From NCBI GenBank assembly GCA_036785705.1, contig JAWUZG010000028.1, forward strand, positions 682,001-746,000: a DNA stretch of 64,000 nucleotides, read 5' to 3'. The position numbers and the translations under genes are program-made. The stretch's first letter is position 1; each line of letters starts with the position of its first letter. The notes below the pieces were generated by a model that was not told where the DNA came from, did not search any database, and worked only from the letters and a program-made list of their open reading frames with translations. Shown one piece after another: positions 61,601 to 64,000 of the stretch. This DNA comes from Acanthornis magna (taxonomy: Eukaryota > Chordata > Aves > Passeriformes > Acanthizidae).

Positions 61601-62506
61601 TAGAACCTGAGTTATTAAAAACAAACCAAAAGAACACAACCTTAGAAATGAAACATATGTTTGCTGGAAGTATGCAAATGCAGGTGGGAATTGTTCTTAC
61701 CACATAGGGAGCCCTCTCCTGAGAGCTTGCTTTCCTCCATAGTTTAGCGATCTGCTTCACTCTTGTAGCCCAGTCTGCAACCAAAAAATGTGTCAATACA
61801 CAAGGTTATGATAACTCTGTTTTAGATATTTTCAAATCAAGATGCATCAACTGCTGAAAAATATTCAACTTGATTCAGTAAATGACTCACCTGGGAATTC
61901 CTCCTTTAGGTTAGGGAAGTTGATATTTGTATAGAGAACAGGTGCTACAGTTGCCATTTCACCCAAAGCTTCTTCTTTTTCCCACTTCAGGGTGCTTCTT
62001 TGAGCATTGGACATGGTATCACCTTCACCTTCCAGAGGCGGAGCAGCTGGTGCCCATGAGCTGTTTGGATCACTCACCATTGGATTGAAAGCTGGATTCT
62101 TATCCCTGGCAAACCAGAAAAAGGGTTTTCTTTATAGATTGTATAAAAACATCAAAACAAACCAACCCTCAATTAGCAAAGTACTTTTTCTGTTTGCTAT
62201 TTCAGTAGTGAACACGCTGCAAGAATACACAAGGTTTTGTGGTGGCTGTCAAGAACTAATAGTATCACATTATTAATAACAACAACACCCTCCAAGTGTT
62301 TTTGTTACAAATACTTTTTTTTTAATGCTAAATATACTAAATATCTTTATTCCCCACCTGGGCTTACCTGGTATCAGTGTATGGCTGCTGTGTAATGGGA
62401 GAAAAGGTGCCCAGCCCACCTCCAGCAGCCAGGGCCGTGTGAGGGAGGTGAGGGTTGGGGCCAATCAGACCATTCATGAGGGGCACTCTTGGAAACGCAT
62501 TCTCTC
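28556..62506 (-). CDS. KMT2C: KMT2C (MLL3), histone H3K4 methyltransferase, 3' two thirds, 29 exons
   Basis: In transcription order the exons are 62368-62506, 61891-62105, 61701-61774, 58988-59170, 56495-58360, 55141-55466, 52499-54318, 51299-51410, 50263-50341, 50080-50143, 47804-48036, 43221-44909, 42088-42300, 41486-41650, 40102-40243, 38821-38968, 38319-38497, 38066-38220, 37625-37877, 36942-37081, 35887-35991, 32994-34113, 31882-32018, 31549-31679, 31108-31276, 30093-30209, 29412-29485, 28899-29007 and 28556-28648. They total 10,250 bases, 3,415 whole residues and TAG. All phases agree. The human protein is about 4,900 residues, so the window starts near residue 1,550; the N-terminal PHD clusters lie beyond the right edge. 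KMT2C is the catalytic subunit of a COMPASS-like complex (with WDR5, RBBP5, ASH2L, DPY30, UTX, NCOA6, PTIP) that monomethylates H3K4 at enhancers. Visible in order: HMG box, DPY/TPRP repeats, LxxLL motifs, coiled coils, extended PHD, FYRN, FYRC, WIN motif, SET and post-SET. Confidence 0.98.
28899..29007 (-). CDS. KMT2C: KMT2C exon 28 in window (SET catalytic NHSC motif)
   Basis: It encodes YINHSCAPNCVAEVVTFERG, then HKIIISSSRRIQKGEE. NHSC is the cofactor-binding pseudoknot motif of active SET domains, and the first Cys of the zinc site (PNC) is present. The donor is GTAGGG. Confidence 0.97.
29412..29485 (-). CDS. KMT2C: KMT2C exon 27 in window (SET domain, middle)
   Basis: It is 74 bases long. 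It encodes NRGVYMFRIDNDHVIDATL, then TGGPA plus two bases of Arg. It holds the SET-I region and the strand leading to the NHSC motif. Confidence 0.97.
30093..30209 (-). CDS. KMT2C: KMT2C exon 26 in window (SET domain, N-terminal part)
   Basis: It is 117 bases long, 39 codons, phase 0. It encodes GLGLYAARDIEKHTMVIEYI, then GTIIRNEVANRKEKLYESQ. G-x-G-L-Y/A-A is the first S-adenosylmethionine-binding strand of SET domains, and EYIGTIIR is the next conserved strand. Confidence 0.97.
31108..31276 (-). CDS. KMT2C: KMT2C exon 25 in window (pre-SET linker)
   Basis: It encodes PHTLNSTSTSKSFQSTVTGE, then LNAPYSKQFVHSKSSQYRKM and ends SNVYLARSRIQ. The last part begins the SET domain's N-flanking region. 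It is identical or nearly so to human as remembered. The donor is GTCAGT. Confidence 0.96.
31549..31679 (-). CDS. KMT2C: KMT2C exon 24 in window (WDR5-interacting motif)
   Basis: It encodes LPGVEACENYTFRYGRNPLM, then ELPLAINPTGCARAEPKM and ends STHVK plus two bases of Arg. The GCARAEP sequence is the WIN motif, whose Arg inserts into WDR5 (established for the KMT2 family). The acceptor follows an exceptional T/C run of about 70 bases. Confidence 0.96.
31682..31751 (-). repeat. Long pyrimidine tract at the acceptor of KMT2C exon 24
   Basis: The + strand is all A and G over about 70 bases, starting with 23 or so A's and then A-rich with scattered G. On the transcribed strand this is a T/C run ending directly at GCAG of the acceptor. 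Confidence 0.9.
31882..32018 (-). CDS. KMT2C: KMT2C exon 23 in window (FYRC)
   Basis: It encodes VWDKILEPVASVRKESEMLQ, then LFPGYLKGEDLFGLTVSAVA and ends RIAES. It carries the main part of the FYRC domain. The split Gly codon at its start fits exon 22 (TPKGVWDK). The donor is GTGAGT. Confidence 0.96.
32994..34113 (-). CDS. KMT2C: KMT2C exon 22 in window (extended PHD, FYRN, start of FYRC)
   Basis: It is 1,120 bases long, 373 codons plus one base. After ESVPSLPQSPMKERPPKAFH comes a conserved basic block (KWKGMKWKKWSIQIVIPKG). The extended PHD follows at about 33364-33684 (KCCFCHEEGDG, then WVHLNCALWS, CMFCHKMGATSGCH, CPMHKP); all expected Cys and His ligands appear present. FYRN lies at about 33076-33324 (FRRVYVQRDEV to YANRRCRYLCSIEE), and FYRC starts with GLPLFVIKVVEQG. 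FYRN and FYRC pair into one fold in trithorax-family proteins. The half nearest 33000 is far richer in CpG than the half near 34000. Confidence 0.97.
34114..35886 (-). other. KMT2C intron 21/22
   Basis: AT-rich. No exon or known repeat was recognised; an A-run lies at about 34677-34689. Confidence 0.6.
35887..35991 (-). CDS. KMT2C: KMT2C exon 21 in window
   Basis: It is 105 bases long, 35 codons, phase 0. It encodes DSQEGSDKMKDIVFCSNNC, then FVLYSAAVQAKNSENK. The FCSNNCF block is conserved. The donor is GTAAGT and the acceptor is TTGATTCCCAG. Confidence 0.94.
35992..36941 (-). other. KMT2C intron 20/21
   Basis: Nothing recognised beyond ordinary intronic sequence. Confidence 0.6.
36942..37081 (-). 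CDS. KMT2C: KMT2C exon 20 in window
   Basis: It encodes LAGYKDHSQNMAEGSALRP, then RWCSHCKVVVLGSGVRKSLK and ends LPFLKQ. The WCSHC and later Cys residues form part of the Cys-bearing region before the extended PHD module. The donor is GTGAGT. Confidence 0.94.
37625..37877 (-). CDS. KMT2C: KMT2C exon 19 in window
   Basis: It encodes NISSVVAAFSNLLHVRIPNS, then YEVSNAPDVPSSMA and ends VPFPANSN plus one base. The first 30 residues are conserved with human; the rest (MEYRQHLLLQGP onwards) is more variable. The donor is GTGAGT. Confidence 0.94.
38066..38220 (-). CDS. KMT2C: KMT2C exon 18 in window
   Basis: It encodes SEAKRNYIKSEPGSGALPG, then SQNGPKSGLISVAITLHPTA and ends AE. The GLISVAITLHPTAAE block is conserved with human. 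The acceptor is CATTTTCAG and the donor is GTAAAA. Confidence 0.94.
38319..38497 (-). CDS. KMT2C: KMT2C exon 17 in window
   Basis: It encodes VQDHCEDRDTPDSFVPSSSP, then ESVVGMEISRYPDLSVVKEE and ends IPILPSSTGK plus one base. It is acidic and Ser/Pro-rich, and matches the human order of motifs (RDTPDSFVPSSSPESVVG). Confidence 0.95.
38821..38968 (-). CDS. KMT2C: KMT2C exon 16 in window
   Basis: It encodes TKALGPKQFQLPFRPQDDLL, then ARAMAQGPKTVDVPASLPTP and ends NNQEEL plus two bases of Arg. This is a strongly conserved segment of the C-terminal third. The donor is GTAGGT and the acceptor is GGTTTCAG. Confidence 0.95.
39630..40036 (+). mobile_element. CR1 LINE 3' fragment, + orientation, antisense within KMT2C
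   Basis: Landmarks in order are GACTGAGGGGAGACCTCAC, AGCAGCCTCCTGCTTCCTC, GGTTCTTCACCCAGAGGGTG, GGCACTGGAACAGGCTCC, GACTTGATGACCCTTGTGGG and the terminal ATTCTGTGATTCT. It belongs to a different CR1 subtype from the copy near 23 kb (CTTGTGGGTC tail). It is 5'-truncated, non-coding and inserted about 70 bases from KMT2C exon 15. The left edge is approximate. Confidence 0.85.
39889..39930. repeat. 21-base tandem duplication inside the CR1 fragment
   Basis: Units 39889-39909 and 39910-39930 share AAAGCATTTGGACATGTG and differ at one base near the end. The duplication is not part of the usual CR1 consensus as I know it. Confidence 0.8.
40102..40243 (-). CDS. KMT2C: KMT2C exon 15 in window
   Basis: It encodes QNNLSNPPTPPASLPPTPPP, then VACQKLVNGFATTEELAGK and ends GGHD plus one base. 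The acceptor ATGCAG is placed so that the exon opens QNNLS, as in human KMT2C. The same frame stays open upstream through the intron end, so the acceptor was chosen by homology and phase. Confidence 0.92.
40244..41485 (-). other. KMT2C intron 14/15
   Basis: AT-rich. No exon or mobile element was recognised. Confidence 0.6.
41486..41650 (-). CDS. KMT2C: KMT2C exon 14 in window (probable cassette exon)
   Basis: It is 165 bases long, exactly 55 codons, phase 0 at both ends. It encodes QLSLLPLVEPIIGVSFAHFL, then PYGSGQLNGGNRLVGSFG and ends YYSQLIYK. The acceptor TTTAATACAG follows a T/C-rich tract and the donor is GTATGG. The flanking exons also meet in phase 0, so skipping keeps the frame. I recall human isoforms with and without an equivalent block. 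The frame on the other two readings is closed, which supports this one. Confidence 0.9.
42088..42300 (-). CDS. KMT2C: KMT2C exon 13 in window (second basic block)
   Basis: It is 213 bases long, 71 codons, phase 0. It encodes QTAGAPMQGTFGCSN, TKKQRNKRAQRTGEKAAPR, SKKRKKEEEEKQAVYPN and ends TFIQLKQ. The Lys/Arg runs resemble a nuclear localisation signal. The donor GTGAGT is followed at once by GTGCAG, a possible second donor six bases on. Confidence 0.95.
42301..43220 (-). other. KMT2C intron 12/13
   Basis: AT-rich. Nothing recognised. Confidence 0.6.
43221..44909 (-). CDS. KMT2C: KMT2C exon 12 in window (coiled coil, basic NLS-like block)
   Basis: It is 1,689 bases long, 563 codons, phase 0. 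It begins IRKQQKEHAELIEEYRIKQ, with a short poly-Q (six). It continues through a Met/Pro-rich stretch, VEFEDNNPFSESFQERERK, a helical block rich in Arg/Glu/Gln, and LIQLYSDIIPEEKGKKKRT followed by a Lys/Arg cluster that resembles a nuclear localisation signal. Near the end is the LxxLL-like ELLKHLLKNKKSSSLL. The donor is GTGAGC after EGM. Confidence 0.96.
44910..47803 (-). other. KMT2C intron 11/12
   Basis: A GC-richer block lies at about 45.85-46.3 kb amid AT-rich sequence. It shows no recognisable coding or repeat identity. No further exon was found. Confidence 0.6.
47804..48036 (-). CDS. KMT2C: KMT2C exon 11 in window (coiled coil)
   Basis: It encodes DSQRKQYEEWLQDTQQLLQ, then KYLEEQIGAHRKSKKALSAK, EFPEEDAEQLKHVTEQQ and ends VQKQLDQ. 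Heptad-like spacing of Leu and a high Glu/Lys/Gln content predict a coiled coil shared with KMT2D. It is nearly identical to the human segment as remembered. Confidence 0.96.
48037..50079 (-). other. KMT2C intron 10/11
   Basis: Nothing recognised. Confidence 0.6.
50080..50143 (-). CDS. KMT2C: KMT2C exon 10 in window
   Basis: It is a 64-base exon encoding DGSLTPQISRPNPPNFGPGF plus Val and one base. The apparent CAG at its end is split: the GTAAGT donor starts inside it. The joined codon with exon 11 is AAT (Asn), giving the NDSQRKQYEEW expected for KMT2C. Confidence 0.93.
50263..50341 (-). CDS. KMT2C: KMT2C exon 9 in window
   Basis: It is a 79-base exon encoding FPFMGQPVPGAQTSEGQNHM, then QQAITQ. 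It joins exon 8 through a split Arg codon. The donor is GTAATG and the acceptor is ATCAACAG. Confidence 0.93.
50342..51298 (-). other. KMT2C intron 8/9
   Basis: Nothing recognised beyond a CACACAAACACA-type short run near 50590. Confidence 0.6.
51299..51410 (-). CDS. KMT2C: KMT2C exon 8 in window
   Basis: It encodes FDAITDPIMKAKMVALKGIN, then KVMAQSNMGMPPMVMN. The junction with exon 7 gives FFPNIDFDAITDP, as in human. The acceptor is TTTTTCTCTTACAG and the donor is GTAGGC. It is highly conserved despite lying in a mostly disordered part of the protein. Confidence 0.95.
51411..52498 (-). other. KMT2C intron 7/8
   Basis: Nothing recognised. Confidence 0.6.
52499..54318 (-). CDS. KMT2C: KMT2C exon 7 in window (acidic KDLD region, LxxLL motifs)
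   Basis: It is 1,820 bases long, 606 whole codons plus a split base at each end. It begins YGFPGGGHGPPSGQERFL. It contains LGQAFIELRHRAPDGRPRL, an acidic block with repeated KDLD (VKDLDVKDLDGVEVKDLDDE), the LxxLL motifs LSSLL and LQDLL (RPLLLEEQPLLLQDLLDQE), and a Gln/Arg-rich helix ending RQRSEPFFPNI. LxxLL motifs typically contact nuclear receptors; whether these do is not shown here. Confidence 0.96.
54319..56494 (-). other. KMT2C introns either side of exon 6
   Basis: Excluding exon 6 (55141-55466), this is AT-rich intron with no further exon or repeat recognised. Confidence 0.6.
55141..55466 (-). CDS. KMT2C: KMT2C exon 6 in window
   Basis: It encodes RQKLREIILQQQQQKKN, then LQHWQQDNLNQIFNRPPPPY and ends NTMGMRPHGL plus two bases of Arg. 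It mixes a Gln-rich helix with Pro-rich disordered sequence. The acceptor is TTTCTTTCAAACAG and the donor is GTAAGC. Confidence 0.95.
56495..58360 (-). CDS. KMT2C: KMT2C exon 5 in window (poly-Q and DPY/TPRP repeat exon)
   Basis: It is 1,866 bases long, 622 codons, phase 0, with acceptor TTTTAAAACAG and donor GTGAGA. It starts QMRQKSKQQAKIEATQKLEQ, followed by a run of 12 Gln codons. Then come Ser/Pro-rich stretches and at least eleven DPY-x(4)-TPRP-like units. It ends ADTEKLRQ, joining to RQKLREIIL. No globular domain is expected. The repeat region is conserved in position in human KMT2C, though individual units differ. Confidence 0.97.
56720..57935 (-). repeat. KMT2C: Degenerate DPY-x4-TPRP protein repeat array
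   Basis: Units include DPYAKMVGTPRP, DPYAKPPDTPRP, DPYERPPLTPRP, DPYSQPPLTPHP, DPYSQPPGTPRP, DPYAQPPGTPRP (twice), DPYMQQPPTPRP, DPYSQQPATPRP and DPYDQPPMTPRP. Spacing varies from about 13 to over 60 residues. Each keeps an Asp-Pro-Tyr and a Thr-Pro pair. The tightest cluster is at about 57000-57220. Confidence 0.9.
58253..58288 (-). repeat. KMT2C: Poly-glutamine tract (12 codons, CAG with two CAA)
   Basis: Read on the minus strand after GAG (Glu): CAG, CAA, four CAG, CAA, five CAG, then TTT (Phe). The two CAA codons break pure CAG runs, which normally limits slippage. It lies in a predicted helical Gln-rich region just after the HMG box. Confidence 0.9.
58988..59170 (-). CDS. KMT2C: KMT2C exon 4 in window (end of HMG box, charged linker)
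   Basis: It is 183 bases long, 61 codons, phase 0. It encodes QKARDNRTALRINKVQMSND, then QQQQDSIDPSSRIDSDLF and ends EHEQEWKFRQ. It finishes the HMG box and begins a long helical Gln/Lys/Glu-rich stretch. The sequence is nearly the same as the human segment as remembered. Confidence 0.96.
59171..61700 (-). other. KMT2C intron 3/4
   Basis: It is 2.5 kb of mostly purine-rich (on +) ordinary intron. No RNA gene, repeat family or exon was recognised. Confidence 0.6.
61701..61774 (-). CDS. KMT2C: KMT2C exon 3 in window (HMG box core)
   Basis: It is a 74-base exon encoding WATRVKQIAKLWRKASSQ then ERAPYV. The W-x(8-9)-LWRKAS and ERAPY pattern is the helical core of the KMT2C/KMT2D HMG box, a DNA- and nucleosome-contacting fold. 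The acceptor is TTTTTTGGTTGCAG and the donor is GTAAGA. Confidence 0.95.
61891..62105 (-). CDS. KMT2C: KMT2C exon 2 in window (start of HMG box)
   Basis: It encodes DKNPAFNPMVSDPNSSW, then TMSNAQRSTLKWEKEEALGE and NFPNLKEEFP. The NFPNLKEEFP part leads into the HMG box completed by the next two exons. The donor is GTGAGT. The last base pairs with the next exon to make Asp. Confidence 0.95.
62368..62506 (-). CDS. KMT2C: KMT2C exon 1 in window
   Basis: It encodes ENAFPRVPLMNGLIGPNPHL and ends QQPYTDT plus two bases that make Arg with the next exon. It reads like the human segment just before the HMG region (PLMNGLIG). The acceptor AG is taken at 62508-62507. A second AG three bases further in would drop one residue, so the first codon is slightly uncertain. 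Confidence 0.88.
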
Positions 62507-64000
62507 CTGGAAAGAAGAAGTTTAAATCACTGTTTCAAAGGGTGACTGCTTCTAAGGCAGAGGTGAAACCTTTCATTGAGAAGACAATGTCTGCTCTAGT
62601 GAAAAACTAATCACTTTAAAATTTTACAGTGCTGACCTTACATTTTCGGAAAAGATTTTAAATCAATTTAAAATGCTTCCCTACAGGCTTAAAGGATTTT
62701 TTTCTACAGTATCACATCCCTGTGCAGATTTGTTTTTCTTGTTTGAAATACCATTTTTTCAAAAATATCTTTCCAAAACTTTTGCAGTAGGCCACACCAC
62801 GGCACTGCACTTTATATAGAGGTAATATTCTTAAAAGCTAATAGTCTTCATGTTTGTTACACCCAGATCCAAGCAGTGAGCCATGGAGAAGGTGGTTTTC
62901 AGTCCTTGCAGGATTATCATTAGCCACCTGAATTAAACATCTCCTCTTCTGAGACTCCTGAGCATTGTACCAAAGTAAGCCTCATTATCTACTAACTCTC
63001 TAATTTGTAACCAATGAAACAGATAACTCTACTCAAATGAGCGTTAGCATTTTCTAATTAAATGTCCAGTCTAGCAGTACGAAGGCAGAAAATGTTATTT
63101 ATTTGATTACAGTATTACAAATGTGGCACAGGCAAATTCATTCCAGCAGATGGTATTTGCAGATGTTACCACACAGAATTAACTCTGGCCTTTGGATCCC
63201 ATCACTTAAGTGAGATTATAACTGTTGTCCCAATATTTCCTTAAAAGCACAGAAGTAGCTCAGGAATTAGTTGCATCTGCAGGATGACACTATGATTCTC
63301 CCATTTTAGGAGACTGTTTCTGATCTAAAGGTTATATAAGCTATGCAGCAATTACAGTTGTAAGTAACACAAAATCTAAGAGAACGTTCTTTATTACAGC
63401 CAGTAAACAGAGAGTACACAGTACTCTGTAAAGACCTGGCAAACAAACAGGATGAAGAGTCAGGCCTCTGGTTTGCACTGTGTGACCACGTCTTTATGAG
63501 AGGAGAGCAGTAATTTTATTTGAAATTGCTGAAACTTGATGCAAGCTGACCCATTATTGAAGCATTTATCTTTATCCATTTATCTTTATCCACTTTATCC
63601 ATATCTTATCATTATCCACAGAAACACGTGGATCATTCCACTGTAACAGAACGAAACTGTAAATCTAGAACTTTGTCATCATGGCAGCTCCCACAGGGAG
63701 GAGCTGAACAATCTTACTGAACTCAAATGCTGGAGCTATCCCCAAGTACTCCAGTAACTGGGAAATAGGCAACGGTATCTATATTATCTTTTGCTTTAAA
63801 TCAACTCATTATTTACTTTAAACATTTTCCTTTCTCAGAGGTTTTGAAGTCTTTTGTTTTCATGAAAATTGATCCCACTAGGAAACAAATCACTTTTCTT
63901 TTTATGATTAATTCACTGATGAAATCAATTTGCACAGTACTTCTTGTAGTACCAGTATAAAAGAATGGGTACTCTTTACATGAGCTCAGGGAAAACCCAC
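62507..64000 (-). other. KMT2C intron upstream of the first visible exon
   Basis: No exon was recognised up to the window edge. A short tandem array built on TTTATC and ATCCA units lies at about 63563-63620. Confidence 0.6.

Noticed and set aside
1..64000. CRISPR arrays, bacterial operons, tRNA or rRNA genes, and viral elements
   Set aside because: None was recognised on either strand by eye; the window reads throughout as vertebrate gene and intron sequence with two CR1 fragments. A covariance-model scan for small RNAs was not possible here.

Overview
This is a piece of a vertebrate nuclear genome, most likely a bird. Long introns with GT-AG borders separate short exons. Two recognisable CR1-type LINE 3' ends are present, which is the typical dispersed repeat of birds and other sauropsids, and the loci are compact. 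Nothing prokaryotic or viral was recognised.

The window holds parts of two genes that converge tail to tail. On the + strand, from the left edge to about 24.6 kb, lies the 3' two thirds of GALNT11, a Golgi polypeptide N-acetylgalactosaminyltransferase: 8 coding exons, 413 codons, stop at 23963-23965, poly(A) signal at 24601-24606. On the - strand, from the right edge down to about 26.64 kb, lies the 3' two thirds of KMT2C (MLL3), a histone H3 lysine 4 methyltransferase: 29 coding exons, 3,415 codons, stop at 28556-28558, poly(A) signal at 26660-26665 on the minus strand. Every exon junction in both genes keeps the reading frame when the exons are joined as listed, and no stop or frameshift interrupts either one. 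The same neighbours, tail to tail, occur at human 7q36.1 (from memory).

Layout: 1-3657, GALNT11 intron; 3658-23965, GALNT11 exons for the catalytic domain and then the ricin-type lectin domain; 23966 to about 24625, its 3'UTR; about 24626-26640, a roughly 2 kb intergenic gap; about 26640-28555, the long AT-rich KMT2C 3'UTR; 28556-34113, exons for the SET, FYRC, FYRN and extended PHD domains; 35887-62506, exons for the low-complexity middle of KMT2C (Gln-rich, Pro-rich, LxxLL motifs, DPY/TPRP repeats) and the HMG box; 62507-64000, KMT2C intron.

The two genes have unrelated functions: O-glycosylation in the Golgi, and enhancer chromatin marking in the nucleus. I found no new system here. The points most worth a second look are a frame-neutral 165-base cassette exon in KMT2C, a CpG-dense block confined to half of one KMT2C exon, a run of about 70 pyrimidines before a SET-proximal exon, the DPY/TPRP repeat array, and several local duplications in introns. 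Family comparisons are from memory; no database search was run.
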